A DNA stretch of 64,000 nucleotides, from NCBI RefSeq assembly GCF_005233845.1, contig NZ_SZQL01000020.1:1-64000 (forward strand), in the 5' to 3' direction. This DNA comes from Ilyomonas limi (lineage in GTDB: Bacteria > Bacteroidota > Bacteroidia > Chitinophagales > Chitinophagaceae). This document shows, piece after piece, positions 8,497-17,390 of the stretch (its first letter is position 1; each line of letters opens with the position of its first letter). A program made the position numbers and the translations under genes. Under the pieces are notes generated by a model that saw nothing but the letters and a program-made list of their open reading frames with translations, did not search any database and was not told where the DNA came from.

Positions 8497-9309
8497 ATGT
8501 ATAAAGTTGCGCTTGTATTTTTATTATTCTTTTTTTCCGTTAGTTGTGTAGTTGCCCAGGAACAAATGATGCCGTTGCCGGAATTCAGTGTGCAAAAAGC
8601 AGGAAATGGCAAAGTGCGCATAGGCTGGGTGAACCCTTATGGTTCCGATTTGATACAGATAAATGTGCAGCGCTCGTATGACAGCCTGCGTGGCTACCGT
8701 ACTATTTTCTCTACGCCATCGCCCGAACTGCCGGCAAATGGCTTTTTGGATAATTATGTAGAAGGCTCCAAAGTGTATTACCGCATTTTTTATATGCTTA
8801 GCAGCAATGCTTATTTTTTTACCAAAGTAAAAAAGATCGCGCCGGGCTATGTGGATTCGTCTTTAAACACGGAAATCAATAGTTCTGATAGTGTAACCGT
8901 TTCGTTGCAGGATAGCGTTATTGCAACACTGCCGTACAATTTGTTTCTTAAGTTTAGAGATTCCATTTATACCAATACTAAAGATAGCTTGCTTCCTGCC
9001 GGGCAAAACCTGGTTGCTATTCATCCGTACATTCCCAAAGCCGGTGAATGGCGGGCATCGCAGTACATATTTACCGACCGTACGGGTGCGCTCAATTTAA
9101 GACTGCCAGCGGCAAGAGAAAAAAAATATGCGCTGCAGGTGTATGAAGCCGATGGCAAAACGCAGTTATTTTTTTTGAAGCACATCACCGAACCAGACCT
9201 CACAATAAACAAAGCCAATTTTATACACGCCGGTTGGTTTGTATTTGATTTATACGAAGATGGAAAGCTGAAAGAGCGTAATAAATTTTATATACAAAAG
9301 GAGTTTTAG
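8497..9309 (+). CDS. Exported protein of unknown function, fibronectin-III-like start
   Basis: A 270-residue secreted or periplasmic protein with a signal peptide ending VVAQ near residue 21. The first third (residues 30-115) is beta-rich, with an IGWVNPYGSDLIQINVQRS stretch that resembles the opening strands of a fibronectin type III domain. The rest is also beta-rich and ends without a membrane anchor. I do not recognise the family and assign no function. It has a good AGGAGA site four bases before the ATG, which is uncommon among its neighbours. Confidence 0.7.
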   Translation: MYKVALVFLLFFFSVSCVVAQEQMMPLPEFSVQKAGNGKVRIGWVNPYGSDLIQINVQRSYDSLRGYRTIFSTPSPELPANGFLDNYVEGSKVYYRIFYMLSSNAYFFTKVKKIAPGYVDSSLNTEINSSDSVTVSLQDSVIATLPYNLFLKFRDSIYTNTKDSLLPAGQNLVAIHPYIPKAGEWRASQYIFTDRTGALNLRLPAAREKKYALQVYEADGKTQLFFLKHITEPDLTINKANFIHAGWFVFDLYEDGKLKERNKFYIQKEF

Positions 9310-9407
9310 AGTACAAGCGATGAGTTTTCTCACAGATAAACACAGATGAGATATAAGCTATTGTTGCATTTCATGTGTAAAGGGGTTGTATGCAGGAACG
9401 TGAAACT

Positions 9408-10118
9408 TTATATTCTGCTCACGCCCGACAATTCTATAGTTATCAATTCCGCCTCAAACACTTCTTCAAAATGCGCCTTCACTCTTTCCTTTACTTCTTC
9501 CAAACTTACTTCCCGTCCTAACTCTTCCTGTAATGAAGTTACTTTTTTGTTGACGATGCCGCAGGGAATAATATCGTTAAAAAAATTAAGGTTAGTATTT
9601 ACGTTCAGGGCAAAGCCATGCATCGTTATCCAACGGCTGCAACGTATGCCCATTGCACATATTTTACGCGCTTTCCCCGGTACATCCGGCTCTATCCATA
9701 CACCGGTTTCGCCTTTGCTGCGGCTGCCTTGTATGCCGTAGTCGGCCAATGTTAAAATAATCACTTCTTCCAGGCTGCGCAGGTACCAGCCAAGATCTGG
9801 TTTGAAAGTTTCTAAGTCTAAAATAGGATAGCCAACTAACTGCCCCGGACCGTGGAATGTAATATCGCCGCCACGGTTAATGTGAAAATATTCCACTCCT
9901 TTTTCGGCACGCTGTTGCTCATCAATCAGCAGGTGTGCTTCCTTGCCGCTTTTACCTAGCGTATATACGGGTGGATGCTCTACAAAAATCAACCGCTGCG
10001 TGGCAGGCAAACCATTTCTTTTTGCTTCAATATTTTGTTGTAATAGTACTTCCTGGTAATCCCATGTTTCTTTGTATGGCTTTACTCCCAGGTCATCAAA
10101 CAATACCTGTTGCTTCAT
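9408..10118 (-). CDS. lipB: Octanoyltransferase LipB
   Basis: A 236-residue cytosolic enzyme that transfers octanoyl groups from acyl carrier protein to lipoyl domains, the first step of protein lipoylation. Family motifs are clear: EHPPVYTLGKSG, then INRGGDITFHGPGQLVGYPI, the lysine region GKARKICAMGIR and the catalytic cysteine in IIPCGIV. Its products would include the lipoyl domains of the SucB encoded at 18.7 kb in this window. The gene stands alone on the minus strand. A TAnnTTTG-like box at 10124-10131 is too close to the start to be trusted as its promoter. Confidence 0.95.
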   Translation of the reverse strand: MKQQVLFDDLGVKPYKETWDYQEVLLQQNIEAKRNGLPATQRLIFVEHPPVYTLGKSGKEAHLLIDEQQRAEKGVEYFHINRGGDITFHGPGQLVGYPILDLETFKPDLGWYLRSLEEVIILTLADYGIQGSRSKGETGVWIEPDVPGKARKICAMGIRCSRWITMHGFALNVNTNLNFFNDIIPCGIVNKKVTSLQEELGREVSLEEVKERVKAHFEEVFEAELITIELSGVSRI

Positions 10119-10252
10119 ACGTGCAAAGATATTTTTTAAAACGCAACAAATTTACACGCGCTATGTGCAAACAAAAACCGGATGCACACTGTGTACCCGG
10201 CTTTTGTTTAGCAAAATATGTTATCCTGTTTCCTGTTCCTTATATCTTTCTA

Positions 10253-10729
10253 TTATTGTTTAGTAAAGTTATATACCACGTATGCATTGTTGTTGCCTAC
10301 CTGAGTTGGCTCGCGTAGTGTAAAACCGCTATTGGTAACATTGGTTAATTCCAGCCGGTAGCCTTCGGTTACTTTGCGTGCTTTGGCGCCGTTGTCAATG
10401 TGTTTAAACTGGAAATATTTTACGCCGTTATCGTCGCGCAGGCTCCAGAAAATAGGTCTTGCACCGCCCGCACAACTATCACTTTGTTGTACCGTGTAAG
10501 TGGCGTTGCCACTTTGGGTTAAAAACCATACGCTGCCTACGAGGCAATTAGCATTTACATCATCAAAGGCAGTAATCTTAAAGTCGGATGGATTGTTCAC
10601 GCCTTCAATATTTACATTGTTCAAAACCCAACTGCCATTGAGGTTAGTGCCTTGCACTTTGTGTGCCGAGCATGAAAAAAGGAGCACGGCTATTAAACAA
10701 ACACTTAATGCTGAAATAATTCTTTTCAT
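10253..10729 (-). CDS. Small lipoprotein, lipocalin-like
   Basis: A 158-residue lipoprotein: signal peptide with a lipobox ending Phe-Ser-Cys20. The mature part starts with GTNLNGSWVLNNVNIEG, typical of Bacteroidota lipocalin-like domains that begin with a Gly-x-W strand, and continues as a beta-rich ~130-residue unit. Cys at 62 and 85 of the precursor could form a disulfide. It lies 44 bases downstream of tsaD on the same strand and could share its transcript. Ligand and role are unknown. Confidence 0.7.
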   Translation of the reverse strand: MKRIISALSVCLIAVLLFSCSAHKVQGTNLNGSWVLNNVNIEGVNNPSDFKITAFDDVNANCLVGSVWFLTQSGNATYTVQQSDSCAGGARPIFWSLRDDNGVKYFQFKHIDNGAKARKVTEGYRLELTNVTNSGFTLREPTQVGNNNAYVVYNFTKQ

Positions 10730-10773
10730 GTGTAACTTTTTCAGCCATAAAGCAATTGAAGTGCCAAAACTTT

Positions 10774-11778
10774 TTACCAGGTCGCCCTTGCTGCCGGCGA
10801 TACTTCCAGAGTAGCAAAATCACTTTTGAGATATTTGTAATAAGCAGTAATAGCTATCATACCTGCATTATCGGTACAATATTGAAAAGGAGGGATGAAC
10901 GTCTTCCAGTCATGTTTCTTACCGTAAGCTGTTAAAGTATTGCGAAGGCTGCTGTTTGCGCTCACACCGCCGGCAATACACACATTGTGTATGCCTGTTT
11001 GTTGCACTGCTTTTTGTAGCTTTTTCATCAAAACATTTACAATCGTGTGCTGCACCGATGCGCATAAATCTGCCAGGTTCTGCTCAATAAACTGCGGGTT
11101 AGCCGCTATTTCTTTTTGCAAAAAATACAATACTGATGTTTTTAAACCACTAAAGCTAAAGTTAAGTCCGGGAATTTGCGGCTCAGCAAATTTGAATCTC
11201 GTAGCATCGCCCTGCTTTGCATATTTATCTATCAGCGGTCCGCCGGGATAGGGCAGGTGAAGGAGTTTTGCTGTTTTGTCAAAAGCTTCACCGGCAGCAT
11301 CATCAATAGTAGCGCCAATCACCTCCAGATCGTCTGGTGCACGGGCAAGCACAATTTGCGTATGTCCGCCGCTTACTGTTAAGCACAAAAATGGAAATTC
11401 TGGTCCTGGTGCTTCTATCAGGTTGGCTAATACATGCGCCTGCATGTGATGCACGGCTATCAGCGGTTTATTGAGCGCCAATGAAAGTGATTTGGCAAAC
11501 TGGGTACCTACCAGCAAACTGCCTATCAATCCAGGTGCCTGTGTAAAGGCAATAGCATCAACTGCAGCGAGTTGCGTTTGGGCAGTTGATAGTGCGACAT
11601 TTACTACCGGCACTATGTTTTGCATGTGGGCGCGGCTTGCCAGCTCGGGCACCACGCCACCGTATTGCTCGTGCACTTTTTGCCCGGCAATATGGTTGGA
11701 TAATATTTTTCCATCCACACACACTGCGGCGCTCGTTTCATCACACGAAGACTCTATTGCAAGAATGGTAATACTCAA
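10774..11778 (-). CDS. tsaD: tRNA N6-adenosine threonylcarbamoyltransferase TsaD
   Basis: A 334-residue cytoplasmic ASKHA-fold enzyme that, with TsaB and TsaE, places threonylcarbamoyl on A37 of ANN-decoding tRNAs. Seen motifs: the N-terminal LAIESSCDETSAAV, the metal-binding HHMQAHVLANL near residue 110, SGGHTQIVLA, and the C-terminal CIAGGVSANSSLR. Length matches the family. The start codon is TTG at 11778; no ATG precedes it in frame within the family's usual length. The lipocalin-like gene follows closely. Confidence 0.95.
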   Translation of the reverse strand: MSITILAIESSCDETSAAVCVDGKILSNHIAGQKVHEQYGGVVPELASRAHMQNIVPVVNVALSTAQTQLAAVDAIAFTQAPGLIGSLLVGTQFAKSLSLALNKPLIAVHHMQAHVLANLIEAPGPEFPFLCLTVSGGHTQIVLARAPDDLEVIGATIDDAAGEAFDKTAKLLHLPYPGGPLIDKYAKQGDATRFKFAEPQIPGLNFSFSGLKTSVLYFLQKEIAANPQFIEQNLADLCASVQHTIVNVLMKKLQKAVQQTGIHNVCIAGGVSANSSLRNTLTAYGKKHDWKTFIPPFQYCTDNAGMIAITAYYKYLKSDFATLEVSPAARATW

Positions 11779-11961
11779 AATGGTATTCTTTTTAAAGAAT
11801 AAATAAAAGGGCGAAGTTACGGGTTGTGGTGCAGGAAGAATATGAAATTGTGAGTGGTAATAATTGAAAGATCGAACGTGAGAAGTGAAAATTAAAGAAG
11901 TAATTTAAACATTTTACTCACCATTCGCTATTCACAACTGACAATTCACCACTCACATCTG

Positions 11962-13221
11962 TTACCTACTCCTTATCGCTTCAACCGGGTTCATTTTGGC
12001 GGCTGTACGTGCCGGGATAATGCCGGATAAAACGCCCAGTACTACGCATACGCTAAAGGCAATGAGGATGATATGTGGAGCAATAAAAATAGGGAACGGC
12101 AATACACTACTTAATATAAGTGTAAGTATGTAAACAAGCAGCAGTCCAAAAGTGCCGCCCAAAATGCAGAGAAAAGCACTTTCCAGTAAAAACTCGGTCA
12201 ATATCGTACGGCTTTTGGCGCCAATAGCTTTTTTAAGACCTATCTGGCTGGTACGCTCACGTACGGTTACAAACATGATGTTGGCTACGCCAAAACCACC
12301 TACTATCAGCGACAAGCCGGCAATTACCCAACCGCCAATATTAACCGAACCAAAAAAAGAACCAACCTGTTCACTAAAACTGTTTACGTCGTTGAGTGCA
12401 AAATTGTCTTCGGTGGTAGGACTTAACTTGCGCTGCTGGCGCATGATACCGCGTAGTTCATCAATCAATGCGCTGGTGGGCACATTGGTTTTCCCATTTA
12501 CCATAATGAATGGCTGACCGTTGTTTTCGTCATTTGTATTCCATACACTGGCAAAGTACCGGTAGGTAAGCATCAGGCACTGATCATAATCGAATCCGCT
12601 GCCTATCAGTGAAGAGCCTTGCTTTTCTATCACACCTACTATTTGTACGTGCTTACCATTCATCGAAATGGTCTTGCCTACGGCTTGTTGCGCCTCGCCA
12701 AACAGCAATTCTGCGTTTTTATAACCAATTACGCATACTGCAGTGCCTCTCATAAATTCAGTTTCACTAAAGTAGCGGCCATACGCAATACCAAAGGTTT
12801 GAATTTTATTAAAGTCTTCGGTAATGCAATACACACTTACATTACTCAACTGGCTGTTATCAAATACCAGTGTGGCGTTGTTGCTATTGAAATAAGCTAC
12901 ATAAGAAGCAAGCGTAGATTTTTCTTTAATAAATTTTACTTCATCATATTTGGGTGTTGGACGCGTGTAATACTTCCACCAGGGATAATCGGGCCCACCG
13001 CCGTACTGCCATTTGTCTATGTAAATGGTATTGGAACCAAGTGTTTTTACATCGCTCTGTACTTTATTTTCGAGGCTATTCACCGCGGCGAGCACGCCAA
13101 TAATGCAAAAAATACCAATGGTAATGCCGAATAAGGACAAAAAAGTACGCAGTTTATTCACCCTTAGTTCCTGTAGCGCCATGCGGAAGGAATTCCATAA
13201 TATGCCCAGAAGTTTTAGCAT
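11962..13221 (-). CDS. MacB/FtsX-type ABC transporter permease
   Basis: A 419-residue inner-membrane protein: one N-terminal transmembrane segment (residues 25-47), a large periplasmic MacB_PCD domain of about 220 residues, and an FtsX domain with three transmembrane segments near the C-terminus, ending with NPVEAIRSR. The motif RERTSQIGLKKAIGAKSR before the second membrane segment is diagnostic. Such proteins work with a MacB-like ATPase and a periplasmic adaptor in mechanotransmission-type export. Neither partner gene is next to it here, so its cargo cannot be inferred. In this phylum it belongs with the unassigned MacB-like permeases. Confidence 0.85.
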   Translation of the reverse strand: MLKLLGILWNSFRMALQELRVNKLRTFLSLFGITIGIFCIIGVLAAVNSLENKVQSDVKTLGSNTIYIDKWQYGGGPDYPWWKYYTRPTPKYDEVKFIKEKSTLASYVAYFNSNNATLVFDNSQLSNVSVYCITEDFNKIQTFGIAYGRYFSETEFMRGTAVCVIGYKNAELLFGEAQQAVGKTISMNGKHVQIVGVIEKQGSSLIGSGFDYDQCLMLTYRYFASVWNTNDENNGQPFIMVNGKTNVPTSALIDELRGIMRQQRKLSPTTEDNFALNDVNSFSEQVGSFFGSVNIGGWVIAGLSLIVGGFGVANIMFVTVRERTSQIGLKKAIGAKSRTILTEFLLESAFLCILGGTFGLLLVYILTLILSSVLPFPIFIAPHIILIAFSVCVVLGVLSGIIPARTAAKMNPVEAIRSR

Positions 13222-13438
13222 ACGCCAAACTTATTGCAAAAAAAGCAGGTGAGAAAAGGTTTTATGTGAATGGTGAATAATGGCACACGGATGACATGGG
13301 TTAAGATTTGGATAAAAACGATACTGATAGAATGCGCTGATTTATCTGATAAGTACATTGGTAGAGTAGAAACGGTAATCTGCCGTCGTTGTTCCACAAT
13401 TACGCCCAATAAGAAGCCACTACTATCAATAACTTGCA

Positions 13439-13563
13439 GGCGCTTTGTGCGGAATCTATGGGTTGAGTTATGTTGTGCTATAATGCTGTCTTTTATGGTA
13501 AGGTATGATTTTAGAAATTGGTATTGAATTATATCACTACTCATAGATTCCGTACAAAGCGCC
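13439..13563. repeat. MITE/REP-like element with 22-bp terminal inverted repeats
   Basis: The left arm spans 13439-13460 and contains GCTTTGTGCGGAATCTATG. The right arm spans 13542-13563 and is its reverse complement with one mismatch (21 of 22). About 80 bases of AT-rich sequence lie between. No transposase is encoded, so this is a small non-autonomous or REP-type element. Confidence 0.7.
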
Positions 13564-13661
13564 CGACAGTTGTAAATAAATAAAAATTCGTTTTGGTCGC
13601 AATTGCGGAATGACGGGCGGCCTGCGTTTTATTTACTCAACCAACAGCTTCCTTCAAAAGG

Positions 13662-13695
13662 CAGGCAAGGCAAACCTTCGGGTTTGCCTTGCCTG
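13662..13695 (-). terminator. Strong hairpin downstream of rny
   Basis: Perfect 15-bp arms (13662-13676 and 13681-13695) enclose TTCG on the plus strand. It lies 55 bases past the rny stop. The minus-strand T-run is short (CTTTT), so it may act as a terminator or as a 3'-end stabiliser. Confidence 0.5.
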
Positions 13696-13749
13696 AAATT
13701 ATATGTATTAATGCTCGTAGCTCATCGTTCACATCTTAAGATTTGCGGC

Positions 13750-15315
13750 TTACCTCGCTACATTCACCGCTCTTTTTTCGCGGATAACGGTTACTTTTAT
13801 TTGCCCCGGATACGTCATTTCGGTTTGTATCTTCTGCGCTATTTCAAAGCTAAGTTTATCGCTGTCGGTATCGCTTACTTTATCCGCTTCCACAATCACA
13901 CGCAGCTCACGGCCAGCTTGTATGGCATACGCTTTTTCCACACCGGGGTAAGAAGCAGCCAGCTTTTCGAGGTCTTTGATACGCTGAATGTACTGCTGCA
14001 TAATCTCACGCCGGGCACCGGGGCGTGCACCGCTAATGGCATCGCAAGCCTGAATGATAGGAGAGATGACATACTGCATTTCCATTTCATCGTGGTGGGC
14101 ACCAATAGCATTTACTACTGCCGGGTTTTCGCCATACTTCTCCGCGAGTTTAGCACCTAATAAAGCGTGGCTCAGTTCGGTTTCTTCATCGGGCACTTTA
14201 CCTATATCGTGCAGTAAACCAGCGCGTTTAGCAAGCTTGGCATTTAAGCCTAATTCTGCCGCCATAATACCACATAAATTTGCTGTTTCGCGGCTGTGCA
14301 TCAGCAGGTTTTGTCCGTAAGAAGAACGAAAACGCATTTTGCCCACAATACGAATAAGTTCCTTGTGCAAACCATGAATGCCCAGTTCCATTACGGTACG
14401 CTCACCAATTTCCACTACCTGTTCTTCTAACTGGCGACGGGTTTTTTCTACCACTTCTTCAATACGTGCAGGATGGATGCGACCATCGGCAATGAGGCGT
14501 TGCAATGAGAGGCGTGCAACCTCGCGGCGCAATGGGTCGAAAGAAGAAAGTACAATGGCTTCGGGGGTATCATCTACAATCAGGTCAACGCCGGTAGCAG
14601 CTTCAATAGCGCGGATGTTACGCCCTTCGCGGCCTATAATCTGACCTTTTATTTCATCGCTTTCAAGGTTGAAAACAGTTACCGTATTTTCAATCGTTTG
14701 CTCGGCGCCCGTGCGCTGGATAGACTGGATGATGATTTTGCGGGCTTCTTTGTTAGCACGCAGCTTCGCATCTTCTATTATTTCCTGCTGCAGTACCAAC
14801 GCTTGTGTGTGGGCTTCCTGCTTCAGACTTTCTACTAATTGATTTTTAGCTTCTTCGGCAGTAAGTCCAGAAATTTTTTCCAGGCGGCGGATGTGCTCTT
14901 CCTGGTGCTTTTCCAGCTCGGTTCGTTTGGTGTTTACAATCTCAATCTGTTTGTTGAGCGTTTCCTTAATGGCTTCGTTCTCTTTTATTTGCTTATCCAG
15001 CGAAGCTTCGCGCGCATTGATAGTTTGTTCTTTTTGTTTAATGCGGTTTTCTGTTTCTCCAATTCTTTTGTTTCGCTCCAATACCTGTTTGTCGTATTCT
15101 GCCTGTAGCTGTACAAATTTCTCCTTGGCTTCTAACTGTTTTTCTTTTTTAATAGTTTCGGCTCTTAACTCTGCTTCTTTTATAATGGTTTGCGCCTGTG
15201 CCTCTGCGTCTTGTATTTGTTTTTTTGTGTTTTTGGCAAAGATGAATTTACCTGCAACTATACCGATAACTAAAGCAACCAATCCTATAATGATGGGGAT
15301 AACTGTTTGATCCAT
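13750..15315 (-). CDS. rny: Ribonuclease Y
   Basis: A 521-residue membrane-anchored endoribonuclease that starts mRNA decay. In order: a transmembrane helix at residues 5-25, a long coiled coil to about residue 190 rich in Lys and Glu, a KH RNA-binding domain with [15 protein letters not shown] near 220-235, and an HD domain with [11 protein letters not shown] and [12 protein letters not shown], which holds the metal-binding His-Asp pair. The C-terminus [16 protein letters not shown] matches the family. Length is typical. It is monocistronic; a stable hairpin follows at 13662-13695. Confidence 0.95.
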   Translation of the reverse strand: MDQTVIPIIIGLVALVIGIVAGKFIFAKNTKKQIQDAEAQAQTIIKEAELRAETIKKEKQLEAKEKFVQLQAEYDKQVLERNKRIGETENRIKQKEQTINAREASLDKQIKENEAIKETLNKQIEIVNTKRTELEKHQEEHIRRLEKISGLTAEEAKNQLVESLKQEAHTQALVLQQEIIEDAKLRANKEARKIIIQSIQRTGAEQTIENTVTVFNLESDEIKGQIIGREGRNIRAIEAATGVDLIVDDTPEAIVLSSFDPLRREVARLSLQRLIADGRIHPARIEEVVEKTRRQLEEQVVEIGERTVMELGIHGLHKELIRIVGKMRFRSSYGQNLLMHSRETANLCGIMAAELGLNAKLAKRAGLLHDIGKVPDEETELSHALLGAKLAEKYGENPAVVNAIGAHHDEMEMQYVISPIIQACDAISGARPGARREIMQQYIQRIKDLEKLAASYPGVEKAYAIQAGRELRVIVEADKVSDTDSDKLSFEIAQKIQTEMTYPGQIKVTVIREKRAVNVAR

Positions 15316-15585
15316 TAATCTTGTTTTAAAAATTGTGAACTAAGCCGGCTTTTTCCAGCTTCATTGTAATTAATAATGATAAAGTTGCGAAGATAAAAAA
15401 AAGCATCTCAAAAACTGTGTGAGTTTTTTCCTATTGGGGGAACCGTTTTTTCCATTTTATAAAAGGGATTAAAATTTACTTAATGATAAAAGTATTGATA
15501 ATCAATATAATTTAAATTTTTTTAATCTATGGCATATTATTAGATATATTTATGGCAAAGGAATTCAGTATATCACCAACTAACA

Positions 15586-16011
15586 ATGTGTTCCGTGAAG
15601 AAAATTATACCTGCTTTATTACTTATGTTGCTTGTTGCCTGCACCAAACAGTCTTTAACAGCACCAACATCAACAAATCAAACTGTTGCGGCTAATACCG
15701 CTGTCACTTACAAAGACAATAGTATTTCGATAGTAAATTTTAAAGCGCAGCCAACGAATAGGGCTATTGATGTAGCATTTACTACTTTGTACGAAAAAAA
15801 TATAGTAAGGCTGGAAATACTGAAAGGACTATCAGCAAATAACCTGTGCAGCATTTATAAGCAGGAGATAGGTGCAGATTCTTATTCGGCTAATGTATAT
15901 GGCACCAGCGATGCTAATGAAAACGGGGCTTCAGACATTTATTATATGGTAAAATATACGCTGGCAAATGGCGATTGGGGCTATACACCAGTGTTTAAAC
16001 TGAGCTTATAA
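15586..16011 (+). CDS. Small lipoprotein of unknown function
   Basis: A 141-residue lipoprotein with signal peptide and lipobox LVAC19. After a Ser/Thr-rich linker (residues 20-45), the mature domain of about 90 residues is beta-rich and resembles a fibronectin-III-like fold (VDVAFTTLYEKNIVRLEI pattern). I do not recognise a named family. It is flanked by a clear terminator at 16049-16082, so it is expressed alone. Confidence 0.65.
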   Translation: MCSVKKIIPALLLMLLVACTKQSLTAPTSTNQTVAANTAVTYKDNSISIVNFKAQPTNRAIDVAFTTLYEKNIVRLEILKGLSANNLCSIYKQEIGADSYSANVYGTSDANENGASDIYYMVKYTLANGDWGYTPVFKLSL

Positions 16012-16048
16012 GCTAACAGCATTATTTGTAAATAATTTTATTATAAAC

Positions 16049-16082
16049 AAAAAAGCCACTTTGCCGGTAGAGTGGCTTTTTT
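16049..16082 (+). terminator. Rho-independent terminator after the 15586 lipoprotein
   Basis: Arms AAAAAAGCCACT (16049-16060) and AGTGGCTTTTTT (16071-16082) pair perfectly with a 10-base loop and end in T. The A-run on the other side makes it bidirectional in principle. Confidence 0.85.
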
Positions 16083-16231
16083 GCAGTTTATGAGTTATGA
16101 ATAACATTTATACGTAATGTAATTGACAAAAAAATATTCGCGTTTATAGAAATAATTTGCTGAAATTGCTCATTCTATTAAAAACTTTGTAGTTTGTGTA
16201 AAATTTATTTACAAACCCCCAACTAATAACT

Positions 16232-16438
16232 ATGGACGAATCAAAAATGATCAAGGCATACTGCCTTAAAACAAAGGAAAAAAATGTACCCATGCAGGAT
16301 GCAGTCATTTCGAAAACTGCTAAGGGCGGCTACATAGCTAATGGTAATGATGGTAAAGGCAATAAGATGGCCGCCATTCTTAGCGAAGCCAAAGCTATGC
16401 AAGCCATTGAAGACGGCGTAGCCAAAAAGAACTTTTAG
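16232..16438 (+). CDS. Small DUF5679-like protein lacking the zinc cysteines
   Basis: A 68-residue basic cytosolic protein. Its first 48 residues follow the layout of small DUF5679-type zinc-ribbon proteins: AYC-x-K-x-K, an AVISKTAKGG hairpin, and a terminal G-x-x-x-x-GNKM turn. The family's second Cys is Thr here (Cys-Leu-Lys-Thr) and the later Cys-x-x-Cys is replaced by Asn-Asp-Gly-Lys, so zinc binding is unlikely. The family link is my recognition from memory and should be checked. The gene is flanked by terminators at 16049-16082 and 16452-16491, which supports it being a real, independently expressed gene. Confidence 0.7.
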   Translation: MDESKMIKAYCLKTKEKNVPMQDAVISKTAKGGYIANGNDGKGNKMAAILSEAKAMQAIEDGVAKKNF

Positions 16439-16451
16439 CCGTAACCATCTC

Positions 16452-16491
16452 TTGCAAAAAAGGCTGTGCCATTGCGCAGCCTTTTTTGCAA
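16452..16491 (+). terminator. Rho-independent terminator of the 16232 gene
   Basis: Arms of 15 bp at 16452-16466 and 16477-16491, rich in A on the left and T on the right, begin 13 bases after the stop codon. Confidence 0.85.
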
Positions 16492-16547
16492 CCGCAATTT
16501 TACAGCTATTTTAGCCGTTAAATAGCCAAGTGCAATAACCATCAACT

Positions 16548-17312
16548 ATGCGGCAGTTTCTTGTATCTTTCGTTCTGCTTATGTTAGCTGCAGGCGCTCT
16601 TTCCTGTCAAAAAGAAACGGCAGATGTGCAGCTTTCTCCCTTAACCAGTTACTATCCCTTGCAGGTGGGTAATAGTTATACTTATCGCCTCGATTCTACC
16701 GTTTATCTCGAATTTGGCAGTACTGTAGCTACGGTTAGCTATATAGCGAAAGATAGTATTATGAGTACTTTTAATGATGATGCCGGTCGCACTACTTACC
16801 TGGTGTACCGCTATCTTACCGATACTCTAAAAAAGGCGCCTTTTGCGTATAACGCCGCCTATTATGTGGTATCAACCGGCAAAACGGTAGAAATAACTGA
16901 TGCCAATAATTTGCATTTTATTAATCTCGCGCAGCCAATTGCAGCCACTACAACCTGGCTGGGCAATGCATACATAGATACCAAATCGTTTTATACCGAG
17001 TTGTCTTATATGGATAACTGGAATTATACCTATCAAAACCTCAATGCGCCATTTACAGTACTAAAAGGTAGCATAGACAGCACAATTACCATTGTGGCAA
17101 TAGATGAAACCCGGCCGGATGACAGCCCTTTTGACCCGCAATATTTTAAACAGCGCGACTATGCCGAAGAAGTATATGCTAAAGGTATAGGGCTGATTTA
17201 TAAAGACTTTATACACTGGATATGGCAACCATCAGATAATATTAATCCCGGACATTATGCAGATGGGAGCTATGGTATCAAAATGAGTTTGGTAGATTAT
17301 CATGTGCAATAA
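16548..17312 (+). CDS. Lipoprotein of unknown function
   Basis: A 254-residue lipoprotein with lipobox ALSC20, probably surface- or outer-membrane-bound. The mature region is beta-rich and opens with YYPLQVGNSYTYRLDS, an opening common to several Bacteroidota lipoproteins of unknown role. Near the C-terminus, EEVYAKGIGLIYKDFIHWIW is also recurrent in this group. No catalytic motif is visible. It has no obvious operon partner. Confidence 0.7.
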   Translation: MRQFLVSFVLLMLAAGALSCQKETADVQLSPLTSYYPLQVGNSYTYRLDSTVYLEFGSTVATVSYIAKDSIMSTFNDDAGRTTYLVYRYLTDTLKKAPFAYNAAYYVVSTGKTVEITDANNLHFINLAQPIAATTTWLGNAYIDTKSFYTELSYMDNWNYTYQNLNAPFTVLKGSIDSTITIVAIDETRPDDSPFDPQYFKQRDYAEEVYAKGIGLIYKDFIHWIWQPSDNINPGHYADGSYGIKMSLVDYHVQ

Positions 17313-17390
17313 TTTTTCTCATGAATAATAAATATATACACAGATTGTTTATAGTATATCTCTATAATAAATTATCTCTGTATATCCATG

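Larger units (their letters stand above)
13222..13749. other. Repeat-bearing intergenic region
   Basis: There is no credible gene. It contains an element with 22-bp terminal inverted repeats (13439-13563) and a 15-bp hairpin with a TTCG loop (13662-13695) downstream of rny. Open frames here are by-products of the repeats. Confidence 0.6.

Noticed and set aside
10124-10131. TATCTTTG box just before lipB as a promoter
   Set aside because: It lies five bases from the start codon, which would make the message leaderless; chance occurrence is equally likely.
11849-11957. 10-bp inverted repeat (TGTGAGTGGT) between tsaD and the permease gene
   Set aside because: The arms are short and 89 bases apart with no other structure, so the evidence for an element is too weak.
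13603-14160. A long plus-strand open frame that overlaps the rny 3' end
   Set aside because: It lies opposite rny codons and the TTCG hairpin; the rny reading is strongly conserved.
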